Source: Jackrogersella multiformis
Taxonomy: Eukaryota > Ascomycota > Sordariomycetes > Xylariales > Hypoxylaceae
Direction: 5' to 3'
DNA length: 64,000 nucleotides
Assembly: GCA_902806575.1 (NCBI GenBank)
Contig: CADCXD010000018.1
Span: 1,302,001 to 1,366,000, forward strand
The translations under genes and the position numbers were made by a program. The notes under the pieces were generated by a model. That model made no database searches, was not told the origin of the DNA, and was given only the letters and a program-made list of their open reading frames with translations. Positions 22,206-34,250 of this stretch are shown here, one piece after another (the stretch's first letter is position 1; each line of letters begins with the position of its first letter).

Positions 22206-22607
22206 TCATATTAATACAAGTCGATACGTCGGCCTACCCATTGTAATGCGCCCGTTGCTAGCGTCCACCACGAGGAGGAAATACTCGTACTTGACATGCG
22301 ATCCCGTCAAAACATCTTCCACCTTCACGTTACTGCCCATCTCGTCGCTTACGCGCACAGAGCCGTCGTCGCTCCGCGTCATAATCACCACCACGGAGCG
22401 TCTGCCCTTGCGGCAGGTTCTTGTCAAGAGAGTAGAATCCTGCCCCGATTATCCAGTCGCCGAGTATGGCACGATCGGATTGGAACTTGCTTACCGATTA
22501 GCTCCTGCAGGGGTGGGAACGTAATGACCTACCTTATGTCGGATCAGTTGCTGAAGCGCTATGTCATTCCGTGCAACGTCACTTTGGATTAGCATCTTTC
22601 TGTCCAT
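22206..22607 (-). pseudogene. Probable decayed gene, frame disrupted in the middle
   Basis: From an ATG at 22607 the minus strand reads MDRKMLIQSDVARND..LIRHK to a GTAGGT donor. After a putative AAG acceptor it continues as SDRAILGDWIIGAGFYSLD to NLPQGQTLR. The following protein-like stretch, VVVIMTRSDDGSVRV then VEDVLTGSHVKYEYFLLVV, lies in another frame and ends at 22206. The two pieces overlap at about 22400-22420, where neither frame alone continues sensibly, so a one-base indel is the likely break. The C-terminal frame alone is open for 73 codons and has GC-rich, gene-like codon use. Family not recognised. Confidence 0.4.
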
Positions 22608-23008
22608 ACTGGGATGGGTGTTACAGGTTCAAGCAAGTCGAGATGCGGACCTGTAGTCAGGAGACCAATTCATGTGTGGACAAGGGGGATAGGAAAAGTA
22701 CTATGTAAAGTGAAGTGGAGAGTGAAGTGGAGAGTAGCGAGCACTAGCGAATCGGCGTTGTCGTATCATTGCAACATCTCACTAATGTGATTATCCGGGG
22801 TGGTATTGAAACATTATTAGCTGTCCGAGGTTTTACCTGACCACCTTCGCACTACTACCAAACCCCGGTCACCCACATAGCCCCACTCGATAATTTTAGC
22901 CCAAACCAGGAGGTACCTTAGCTAGACGTCACCGTCACCATCACCATCACCGTCACCATCACATCACGATAATCAAATATACCAAATTACCAAATTACAC
23001 GCCACAAG
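22608..23008. other. Promoter-side spacer with CACCGT/CACCAT minisatellite
   Basis: A short six-base array (TCACCG/TCACCA) at 22927-22967 precedes the ATG at 23009 by about 40 bp, within the likely 5' leader. A small duplicated GTGAAGTGGAGA lies near 22710-22730. No gene is supported. Confidence 0.55.
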
Positions 23009-25046
23009 ATGCGTCTTGCATGCATATTTGATACTGGGGAGGTTATCGATATTGCTTCCGCTATCAAGCAGCAACCCTTCTATATCCGCTCCCTGTTGTT
23101 AGATTCATTCTTTGCATGCTTTCCAAGTCTCCCAGACTCGCCGGAATTCTTCCAAGCAGAGTATAGCATCCGTGAAGCGCTCATTAAGTTTCAAGGTGAT
23201 AAGGAAAGATATGTTAGAAGCTACACTCTCACGCGCTCTCTTGATCCGCGTATGGAGGAGACTCCAAGGGCAGGCTTAATTCATTCCTCTTTTCAATACG
23301 GTGGCCCAATAGCGCTCGTTGGCATATTTTACGCTACGATCGATGCGCACCGTAACATTCGCAGACGTGAGACCCTGGACTATCTTTTAAATAAGGCATC
23401 CGACGAATCTAGGCTTGCATTGATCCATCGCGCCAATACATTCCCTTGCGACCCGTCCCTGACTGGCTGGCTCGACCGCATTTTTGACCGGGTAGACCCG
23501 GATGCCCAGGGTCTTGCTTGCATCCTGCGGTGGCTAGGTACATCAGTACCGACTGATTTATTTCGCCGGGCAAGATTGCCTTCCCTTAGTTGGAACGCCG
23601 ATGGCGAGGTGGTCGAAATCCCTGCTCGTCTTGTCTCCATAATTCAAAACGAGGAAAAGCTAGACACAGCCGTACAGAGTCTAAAATATGTCGGGTTTGC
23701 TACGTCAAGCCCAACAGCCATAGAATTAAATCCGCGCGTTGCAGAGCTTCTACAAGACCGTCTTCAAGCTAGAATGTGGCTCCCAAAAGCGGCTCAGATC
23801 ATCTTTCACGCACTACCGAAATACGCATCGATCAGACATGAAAGGTACGCCCTAGTCTATCTAATGTCCCCTTGCCCTTATACTAATTGGTATTAGCTAC
23901 TCGCAGCAATGTGAGGAGTTGTTACCCCATATGGCACGTATAGTTGGTCATCTGAACGATAAGCAGATCTTACTCGAGCAGATGGACCTAGTAGAGATGG
24001 TTGAGGCGTGCTTGTCAATATCGTACTTTGGCGACCAGCCTTGGAAAATGCAGGCCCTTGCCATTGCCGCACAAGCCGTCAGCATCTGTAAAAATAACGT
24101 CGCAGAGAAACCATTACTTACAGCTAGGATCGATGCAAGGAGGTCCTTTCTGTCAGTGTTGTATCTAGAAGACAGAAAGCCGGATGACCAACTTACCCTT
24201 CCTGTGGTTGATCACCGATCCAACGCTTTTGCAGCAGTTCTGGCCATAATTAGGGCTCAGAGGTCCATTCAGTTAAACCAATTAACGTCTGCTCTAAAGC
24301 ATCTAGATAGCTTTAGTTTATTGCATAGCGGATTCCCTTCAACACTGGAGAAGGTACGAGAGTATCAAGTGGCCCTGATGCGCGCGAGAGTCTTACGCTT
24401 CAGAGGTCACTTTCAGCAAGCTTACCATATATTGCTGACTCTGCCACAACGCGCTAAAGTGTTAATATTGCTTAGCGCTGTCCTATGCGAGCTTGACAAA
24501 TGTGACGAAGCGATCCAGCTCCTTCAAACACATATGGCCACCACCAATACGACTGGGCGGGCTAAACTTATGCTGGCACATGCATATCTTTTAAAATGTA
24601 TGCATGCATTGTTACGAGGGGAGTCCGTGGATCAGACCTCGTTAGAAATGTCTAATGATATTTATGATGAGCTCGGCCGCCACCATCATCCTAGTTACTT
24701 TGAGAAGGTTGACCACCTTTCTATCTTAATGGGACGTGCGATTGTTCAGCATATGAGTGGCCGGATTGAGACCTCTGTAGAGGCCTGGAAACTAGCCCTT
24801 ACTACTTCTACGGCATGGCTTCCTACTGGCTATACTGATATGATCATATCCTATTCTATGAGTGAATTGGAGATTAGGAGGGGTGATCAAATTCTAGCCG
24901 ATATCTTAGCAGGCCATACAAGGGTATTGTTTTCCAAAACCGGCCGCCAGCATCATTTTCTCGGGCTGGGATCTCTTTGGCCTGATATCGTTGGGAAGTG
25001 GCGCTCTGCTCATGGACATGTCCCAATCTTATCCGGCGTCCCTTAG
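23009..25046 (+). CDS. Large helical (TPR-like) protein resembling the C-terminal half of fungal STAND proteins, two exons
   Basis: Exons 23009-23844 and 23897-25046, with a 52-bp intron (GTACGC donor, CTAAT branch site, TTAG acceptor), give 661 residues. The junction reads RHESYSQQCEELLPHM. Residues 1-120 look like the helical lid region that follows an NTPase in STAND (NACHT/NB-ARC) proteins. The stretch LACILRWLGTSVPTDLF..LVSIIQNEEKLDTAVQSLKYVGFA resembles a winged-helix segment. The rest consists of paired helices such as SALKHLDSFSLLH, VREYQVALMRARVLRFRGHFQQAYHILL and DKCDEAIQLLQTH, in a TPR-like pattern. There is no Walker A or B motif, so it would be an NTPase-less fragment or a scaffold. 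Membership in the STAND group is inference from fold-like pattern only. The open frame is intact. Function unknown, possibly related to fungal innate-immunity-type proteins. Confidence 0.68.
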
Positions 25047-25434
25047 GATACTCAGGTTGACAGTCGCCCTTCCTGAATGACGATCATCCCAAGAGGCAAA
25101 ATGTTGCGTCGGCAAAGGCATCCCATTCTTCGATTTGACACATCTCATTTTGCAATGAGACTGTCCTCCAAGGACTCGTCATAAGGACGCTTTGTATTGG
25201 TGAGGCCCAAAAGTCTCTTGCTTGTATGGCGAGAGTTATTTTTCGTAAGTGATTACATCCTGGTTGGTAGTTCATAGACTGGCCCCTAACGGCGTGCTCG
25301 ATCACACGCGTGTTCAGAAAGTAGTAGTTTTTAGAGCACTGTCATTCAAATGTTCAGTCGACTTATTAGTCTAGTTTAATATACATGCTCCTGACTGGCT
25401 TGATCACTAAGACTTTCTTCGAACACGACGCTTT
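25047..25434. other. Convergent spacer
   Basis: Lies between the helical protein (plus) and the broken helix-loop-helix gene (minus), so it contains two 3' ends. No additional gene is seen. Confidence 0.5.
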
Positions 25435-26007
25435 TCAAACCCAGCTTCTACAAAAAGTGTCCAACCTCCACAATGCATTGCCGTGCTGGGGGTGCCCGTA
25501 CCTTGATTCCATGTTTCGAGATTGGTTTAATGTGCATGTGTTTCGAATTGCTTCTAGCTCACATATTTCCATTTCTAGAGTTTGGATATAATGCCGAGCT
25601 TTGTCAAGCACATACACCTTTTCTTCTCTATAATTCAAGCCTAGTAATTTGCAAAGGTCACCGAAATCGGTCGTTCCAGTATTATTAGGTACAGTCACCG
25701 ATGAAAGTAACTTTCGTTAATTAACAAAATTAGTAGCCACTTTTAAAGATCGTCTTTATAAAGATATACTTACCGCAAGTCCATTACCTTCTATAATATT
25801 TCGTAATTTATCTCTTTTCCATTCCAGCTCTCTAATAAAAACGTGGGTTTCATGAAGCACTTATGTCTTGTTGTACTTCTTTGGGTCTAGACGGTAACCG
25901 AGGCGGCTTGTTTTTAAGGTATTTAGAAGGTTAACGAAGTAGCCGTTAAGTTTGTTTTGATATTTCCCGTATCTATGGCCCTTAATGTATAACGTTGCTT
26001 CCCCCAT
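25435..26007 (-). pseudogene. Broken helix-loop-helix-like gene, two exons, one in-frame stop
   Basis: From an ATG at 26007 exon 1 runs to 25774, then a 63-bp intron (25773-25711, GTAAGT donor, AAAG acceptor), then exon 2 to 25435. Together they make 170 codons. Exon 1 reads NKLNGYFVNLLNTLKTSR, a loop with DPKKYNKT, one TAA stop at 25861-25863 (CAA expected), then VLHETHVFIRELEWKRDKLR. This is the helix 1-loop-helix 2 pattern of HLH transcription factors. Exon 2 repeats a similar unit: DFGDLCKLLGLNYREEKVYVL then DKARHYIQTLEMEICELEA. No basic DNA-contact ExxR motif is visible. Two HLH-like units in tandem is unusual. The single CpA-type stop beside the AT block suggests recent RIP leakage. Assignment is by pattern only. 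Confidence 0.5.
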
Positions 26008-26339
26008 AAATGGAGTGTATGGTCAAATGTTATCAGGAATAGCATTATTAATCGACATACTCGATTGGCGTTCACCTGGACTGTTGACGGGATTTGTAGA
26101 CATCACGATATGTAAATATCGACGACAGGAGGTGTGCAACAAGTTTGACTAAAAAAAAAAAGAAAAGCAGGTATGTGAGCCACCCTAAGGCCATTCACGA
26201 AATCCGGTTGTAAAGTCAAGCCTAACATAGACAGGGATTAACCTTCAGGATATAAAATCACGTTTATTAAGGTATGGAAACGCTGGTTCCTCCGGTCTCC
26301 GGATGATATAACCGCCGTTACATGTGGGGACCATTTAAT
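26008..26339. other. Transition zone into the AT block
   Basis: Composition changes from ordinary to AT-extreme over this stretch. A poly-A run lies near 26150-26162. No gene is supported. Confidence 0.5.
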
Positions 26340-26480
26340 AAACATCCTTAATAAGATCATATATACCTTATTTCATTTATACCCGTAATTACTTATATTA
26401 TTAAACTATTCGAATTAGTTTTTTTTTTATTAATTTAATTATATATATCTTTTTAATTAAGTTATATATATTTAAATTAT
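26283..26480 (+). repeat. Direct repeat copy A (LTR-like candidate)
   Basis: Aligns with 27537-27740. Both contain an ACCGCCGTTACAT / GGCCGTCGTTATAT core followed by ATATACCTTA, TTACTTATATTATTAAA, TTAATTTAATTATA and TTTTTAATTAAGTTATATA in the same order and spacing. Divergence is mostly C/T and G/A, as expected for RIP on a duplicated sequence. Copy A is less eroded. Confidence 0.7.
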
Positions 26481-27536
26481 TTTAAAAAATAAAACGTTAT
26501 ATTTTATAAGTTATTTCGGTTATTTAAATATTATAAAAACTTATAACTTATTAACGTAATTTAAAACCTTATAATAATTAAGTAATATTTAATATTATTA
26601 TATTTAATTATTATTTATAAAAATCGATATTATTACGTTATATTATAAATTCGAAAAATTATTTTATAACATTTATTTTAAAATTACTTTTTTATAAATA
26701 ATTTATATATAATTATTAAATTAAGGATTTTTTATTATAACTATTTTATTTTTATTTTTAAAGTTTTATAAATTAACGTTTTCGTTACGTTAATAATATA
26801 ATAACTTTAAATTATTTATAATCGATTTTAATATTATTAATTTTAATATCGTTAATTTTAATATCGTTAATTTTAAAGATATTTTTATAAAAATATTTAA
26901 ATAAACTTATTTAATTATCGTTTATAATATTTTATAAGTAATTTTTTTCCTTTTTTAAACGTTAAATATATAAGTAAGTTATATCGAGCACGTTTATTTT
27001 ATTTATTACCTTTTTTTATAAGCTTTTCCTTAAAACATTTAAAAGGTTTTATAAATAACCGCTTTTTCTTAAGGTATTTAAAACGCTCTCGAAATTATCG
27101 TTAATATTATTATTATAAATTTATCGTTTTAAGCTTAGTTTTTTAAGGTTTTTTAAAGATAAATTAATAAGTTATTATTTTCTTACGTAATAAATATACT
27201 TCCGGTTTTTAAACCGGGTATATATTTTATTTAATTAAAATAATATTAATAATTAAAATACGGTTTAACGCTCGTTAACTTTATCGTATAATAAAAAAGT
27301 TATTTTTATTCTCGTTAATATATATATTATAAGTTATAATTAACGTTTACTTATTTATATTAAAGTATATTTATTAATATAAGTTTTTATTTAATAATAA
27401 AAAATATTAAGGTTTTATTATAAAATTAAATTAAATAAATATATTTATAATATAAATAAAAATTAACTTTTAAAATATAAAATTACATTAAAAAGTATAT
27501 ATATATAATTTATATTTTTAAGAATAAACGTTAATT

Positions 27537-27740
27537 TATTTCCAGTTCCCGGGTAATACGGCCGTCGTTATATATAAAAACCCGTTCGATTATTTTAATT
27601 AAAATAATTTTACATATACCTTACTTTATTTATATTTATTAAAATAATTACTTATATTATTAAATTATTATAATTAATTCTTTATTTATTAATTTAATTA
27701 TACACGTTTTTTTAATTAAGTTATATACTTTATTATATAA
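27537..27740 (+). repeat. Direct repeat copy B
   Basis: The more eroded partner of 26283-26480, offset about 1255 bp. The pair could be two long terminal repeats of a small or nested element, or tandem satellite-like units. Ends and target-site duplications cannot be defined by eye. Confidence 0.7.
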
Positions 27741-30700
27741 TTTTTATAAGTAAATATTTAACTTTATATTTTATAATTTATAAAATATATTAAAATTACT
27801 TCGAAAAATAATTAATTTAAAATAAATAACCTTTTAAATAAATCCGTAATAATAATTTATATCGTGTAACTTTAGTTTTATATAACGTCTTTTAAACGCC
27901 TTTTTATATTATTTATTTTATTAAAATTTTTATTAAAATTTTATTCGATTTTTAAATAATTATTATAAATTATTTATTCGATTATATTTAACCTTAAAAT
28001 AATATAATATATATTATTAATATTTAATTAAAATCTCTTATTATAAAACTAAAAATATTTATACTTTAATTTTATATTTCGAAATTAATTAAATATGTTT
28101 ATATTTTAACGGTTAAATATATTTTAAAATTAAAATAAATTTATATTTATATTTTTAAATTAATTAAATAGATAATATAATTTTAATTAAAATATATAAC
28201 GTATTAAGTTTTTAATTATAAAAGTTAAAAATAAAGATTAATATTTAAAGAAATAAAATCTTAAATTTTAAATATTAATATTTTAGATAAATATAAATTT
28301 TAAGGTTCGTATATTTAATAAAACTATTTAAGTATTTAAAAAAAATATTAATATTAACTTAAATTTATTTTTAAGCGATTATATATATATTATTCAAAAT
28401 GTTAATAATTACGTACTTTTAAATCGGTTTATATACGATATTATTTTAAAACGTAAATTATTTATATTTTATTTTTTTAATAAAATTAAAGAAAAAGAGT
28501 TATATATTTTCCTTATTATATAAATTTCACGATAATATTTATATTATAATTTATTTTAATAAATTTAAAAATGTTTTTATTTTTATAAGTTTTAAATATC
28601 GTTTAATTATATAAATTTTATAATATAACTTATATCGATAAACTTAAAAACTTAAATTAAACTTTATTATAATTCTTTTTAATTATTTTTATCGTTATTT
28701 AAACTTTTATAATTACCTTATATATTATTTAACTTTATTTTATACTTATTTATAAATCTTTTATAACTTTATTTTTAAAATAATTTATGCCTTTTTTTAT
28801 TATTATTAATATATTATTCTTTATTTTTTATAAAGCTTTTAATAAAGATTTTTTATCGATTATTATTTAAATATTTTTTTTATTATATATAATATTTATT
28901 GAAGTTAATTTCTTTAATTTTTTAATTATTATAATTTTAATATTAAAATAATATAACGTCGTTATATCGTTATAACGAAACTTAAAAATAAAGCTTTTTA
29001 TTATTTATTTAAAGAATATTATTAAAATATTATTAATAATTATTAACTTATTTATAAAGTTTAAATATTACTTAAAAATATTTTAAATTTTATTTACGAT
29101 TATTAATCGTAAGTTTTATATATATATATATTTATTTATATATTTACAACTTACTTACGTAACTTAAGAAACTTACGAAAATCGTAAAAATTACGAAACC
29201 TTTTATATTTTCTTAATGTTTAAAATAATTATCTTTATATTCTCGTTCGAGATTTTAATTATTAAAATAATGTTACGTATCCTTATATTTCCTTATATAT
29301 ATATATTTATAAGTTTTATATATATTATAAATTTTATTAAAATTTAATAACGATAAATAAATTAAGAACGTATTAAAAGGGAATATATATAGTTAGATTT
29401 TTAAGAAATTTTTTAAGCTTAAGCTAAAGTTTAAGAAATTTAATTAAAAACGTTAAAGCTTATTTATTTAAAAAGAATTATAAAAAAAGATTTAAAATAA
29501 AATATATTATTAATAAGTTTATCGTTAATTATATTTATATTAACGTTAAATAAAATAATTTATTTATTATTTATATTTTTTAAGTTTATATTTTTTAATT
29601 AATTTCTTTACGTTTAATTAAATTATTTTTAAAAAGATTTATATATATTTTTAATTTACATTTTTATTAATATTATAACGGATATTAATAATTAATATCG
29701 TAAACCTTTAAGCTATAAATTTAAAGTAATTTATTTATAAGTTTTATTGCCGTTAAAATAAATTTAATTGTTAAAAAAAGCTTAAAAATAACGAATAAGT
29801 AATCGATTTTTTTAATTAAATAAAAAAAATCGATTTTAAAGCCTTTTTATATTAATAAAAGTTATATCGTTTTAATAATAAATTACGTATTAAAAAAGAA
29901 AAGATATAAACTTTGTAATATTTTATTATTAATTTTAAAAAGAATATCAATATTATTAAAAAGTATAAAATATACGTAATTATTATTAAAAAAAAGAATT
30001 CGTTAATAAATCACGATAAAGTTAAGGTTAATACGTTATAAAAAAGGTAATATAATAATTTTAATCGGTTTATATTATTTATATTAACATTAAATTAAAA
30101 AAAAACTATTGATAATAAAAACTTAATAATAATTACGATAAACATATTAAAGTAATAATAAAAAAACCTTTAATAACTTTTTTAAAACGTTTTTATATAA
30201 ACAGTAAGAAAATATATAATTATTATTTATTAAAAGCTATTTAATTTTATATTTTTATTTTATTTTTCGGTAAATTTTATTAAAATTTAATATTAATGGT
30301 AAATTAAAAACATATTAAAAAAAGCGATAAATAATTAATTAATATTGAATAATAATTTACTTATTTTTTTATTAAACTTATAAATATAATCGATAAATTT
30401 TTACTTATAATAATGTTTTTAATAAATAATTAAGATTCTTTTTTTAAGTATCGAAATTAAAAATATCGCTTTTTATCGTATATAAAAATATAAATATTAA
30501 CGTTAAATAAACGTATATATTTATTTATCTTTATAAATAAAGTTTTATAACGTTTTTAAAATATGTTTATTTTTTATTTTTTTATCGTTATATTTTCTTT
30601 AAATTTATTTACCTTTATTATTATTATAATAATAAAAGTATAAATATTTTCTCGTAAGTTTTTAAAATTATAAAGTATTAATTTATAATCGAAAAAATAT

Positions 30701-33060
30701 AATAATAAAGCTTTTTATATAAAAGAAATTATTAAAATTTTATTAAAAGTTATTAATTTATTTATAAAGTTTAAATATTATTTAAAAATGTTTTAAGCTT
30801 TATTTATGTAAGCCGTAAATAACGTATTAGTAATGTTATTATTACTTTTAAAATAAGTATTAAATTATATTTTTAACTTTTAACTTTTTATATTATAGTA
30901 ATAAAATATAAAAATATATTTTTATTACGTTTTTAATTTATAGTTTTTATTAAAGCTTTTTTATTTATATAATTCTTAATGGAATTAATAAATATTATTT
31001 TTTATTTTATTTTAAGTATATTTATAAAACCGGATTTAAAAATAATTAAATCTTTTTTTGCCGATATATTTATTATAAAATTATTTATATATTATAATAA
31101 TATATTTATAAAATAGGTTAAGTTAAATAAAGTTATAACGTTATTATTAAATATATTAAGTTTAAATATTTTTATTAAAAAAATATTTAAAGTTATAAAA
31201 TAAGCTTTAAATAATATATAAAATATTCTTTTTATTAAATTAATTAATATTAAATTATTTAACCTTTTTAATTTATTTAAACGGTTAATTTAATTTAAGC
31301 GAAATTTTTTTAAAAGAATATATAATAATTAAAAAAATATAACAATAATTATTAATATAATATTTAAGTTTAATAAAAATAATATACGATATAAATTTTT
31401 TAAACTTTAATAAACGGCTAAACGTTGGAAATATTTTATTAATTTATCGATTTTTTATTTATTAATGTATTTTAATTTAGCGAAAGATTTTATGTAAACG
31501 CCTTTTAAAAAATTTATTTTATTAATATTAATAGTAATTTAAAAAGAAATTTAAAAATATATTTAATAAAAAACTACGGTTTATTATTAAATATGTTATT
31601 AATTAAATTAATTTTTTTTACGTGATATATATAATAAATTAAAATTAATAATTAAAATAATATTAATTAAAGATATAAATTAATATAATATATATATAAT
31701 AAATTAAAAAATAAAAGATAAGTTAACGTTATTAATATAATATAAATATTTAATTTAAATAATTTAATTATTATAAAATATTTAAGTAATATTATATAAT
31801 TTTTATATTAATTAATATAATATTTACCGTTAATATTATTTTTAATATAATATAATATTATCGTAAAGAATTTTACGTAATAACGTTACGAAAGGCAATA
31901 TCGATAAAAATTAGTTCGTTTAAAATAAAGTAATTATTTTTTATTTTTTAATAACCTTTTTTATTTTTATATAATATATTATAACTTATATATTTATATA
32001 ACTTAATTTTATTAAGAATAATATTTTAAAACTTTATAATAAGTAATTATTTTATTAGTTTAAACGAATTAATGAAAATTAATAACTTAAGTAACTTTAT
32101 TTTTTAAAGTTATTTTAATTTTAAATATACTTAAAATGCTTTTTAAGGAAAAGGTTAATTTAAATATATATAAAAATTTCTTTAAATATTATAAATAAAA
32201 GATTTATTTAATTTAATTACGAATATAAAACGTGATAATTACTTATTTACTTAAATGTTTTAAACTTATTATTTATTAAGTATAATAGCTTTTTTAAATA
32301 AAATTATAAATGTAAATTTACTTAGGTTAATTTAATTATAAATATAAATATATTAAACGTGACGGTTGTTTATTTATTTATTTTAAACTTATCGTTTATT
32401 AAATATAATAATTTTTTAAGTAAAATTATAAATATAAATTTATTTAATTTAATTAAATAATTTAAAGTTATATAATAACTTAAAGATAAAAAATACGTAT
32501 TATATTTTAACTTAAAATATAATAACTTTTATAAATAAATATAAATTTATTTATATAAGATAAATATAAAATTATTTATCGCTTATATTAAATTTATACT
32601 TTTATCGTAATATTAACTTAATTACGATAAAAACGTAAATTATCGAAGTCAATTAAGTTTTTTAAAAGATTATTTTTATATATAAAATATAAAGTTTTTT
32701 TTTTAATTTTTATTATTTTATAAAAGCTGTTTTAATTAAACTTTTTAAAATAATTTTTTTATTATAAATTTATATAATAAATTTAATTATATTTAATTTA
32801 AGAAATTTATTAAATTTAAAGGATTATTTTAAAAATAGAATTTAAACTAAATTAAACTCGTTAAAATATTTAACGATAAAGATAATTAAAGCTATAATTA
32901 CGAAAAATAAGTAAAGAATATTTACGGTTTAAAATAATTTACGTACTTAAAAACGATAATATAAATAAACGTATATATATATTATTAAATTTTAATTTCG
33001 AATATAATAATTTTAAAAACTTAACCGAGAATAAAAAAAACTATAAGAATAACAATAAAA

Positions 33061-33085
33061 ATAATAATAATAATAATAATAATAA
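33061..33085 (+). repeat. AAT microsatellite
   Basis: About eight uninterrupted AAT/ATA units within the AT block. Simple-repeat slippage in A/T-only DNA. Confidence 0.85.
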
Positions 33086-34044
33086 CGTTTTATTAAATTA
33101 TAATATTATAATAATTAAAAAACTTTAAAATATATTTAATATATTATTATCGTTTTATAAACGTAAAAAGCTTTTATCAGATTTTATATAATAACTTAAA
33201 AAGATTATTATAAATCCAAAAGAATCCATTAATATAATTATAATAAAATTAATTATAATTTATTCCGAGTATTATTAAAAAGTTATAATTAATTTTTAAT
33301 TTATATAAAAAATAAAAACTTAACTTAATAATATTTAAAAGAATTAAAGTAAATATAGTATCGATTTATAATAATTAAAATATTAAAGAAAAGTATATAA
33401 TAAAGTAAATTATATTATTATTAAAACGTTATTTATTTTTAATAAAATTAATTTAAAAGGTTAAAAACTTTTAAAAAAATAATAAAAGTTTAACCGTAAT
33501 TATATATTTTAAATAAATAATATTAATAAAATTATAAAATTATAAAAAAAATTAAATAACGAAATATTTATATTTTATAAAATAATATTAAAAGCTAAAA
33601 AAATAACCCGATATATTATAATATTTATATAATTAATAAAAAATTAATAAAAAATAATATATTATTAAACGTATTTAACGCTTTTTAATAAGTTTTATTA
33701 TATTAAAATTAAATTAAAATAACCGTATAAAAAATTAAAATTGTCGTAAATTTAGAAAAAGTGTTAAAAATAAATTAATTAATTTAACACGTAATTAAAA
33801 AAGCTAAAAAATGCTTAAAAAAGTTATAAATAATTATATATTAATATTTGAAATAATATAATAACACCTCGTAAATATTAAAGATATATTTAAAAAAAAT
33901 TTAAATATATAAAAGTTTCTTAAAAAATATAAAAAATATATTAAAAATATAATAAATTTTTTAAAAAGTACGAAGCAAATAATTAAGTAAATTATTAATT
34001 TATTATTATTATTATTACCATTATTATCGCTTTTTTCTTTACCT

Positions 34045-34250
34045 CCGCTTTTTTTACTTTTTTAGCCTTCTTCGCCTTTTTTGCCTCTTTCTTTTTTAAA
34101 TTAAACTTTATAAGTTTTTTTTCTTTTATTTTTTTTACCACCGCTTTTTTTACTTTTTTAGCCTTCTTCGCCTTTTTTGCCTCTTTCTTTTTTAAATTAA
34201 ACTTTATAAGTTTTTTTTCTTTTATTTTTTTTACCACCGCTTTTTTTACT
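34045..34250. repeat. 96-bp tandem repeat, about 2.15 copies
   Basis: Unit 1 spans 34045-34140 and unit 2 spans 34141-34236, with a partial third from 34237. Each begins CCGCTTTTTTTAC and contains TTAGCCTTCTTCGCC. The two full copies look identical. Period 96 is a multiple of three, and the minus strand reads through both units as a lysine-rich 32-residue repeat (KKAKKAKKVKK). The unit is unusually rich in CC and CT for this block, and identical copies imply duplication after the surrounding RIP erosion. Confidence 0.85.

Noticed and set aside
33995..34237. 80-codon lysine-rich minus-strand open frame
   Set aside because: It is a by-product of the 96-bp tandem repeat in A/T-rich DNA; flanks are eroded and no start context or homologue-like content is visible.
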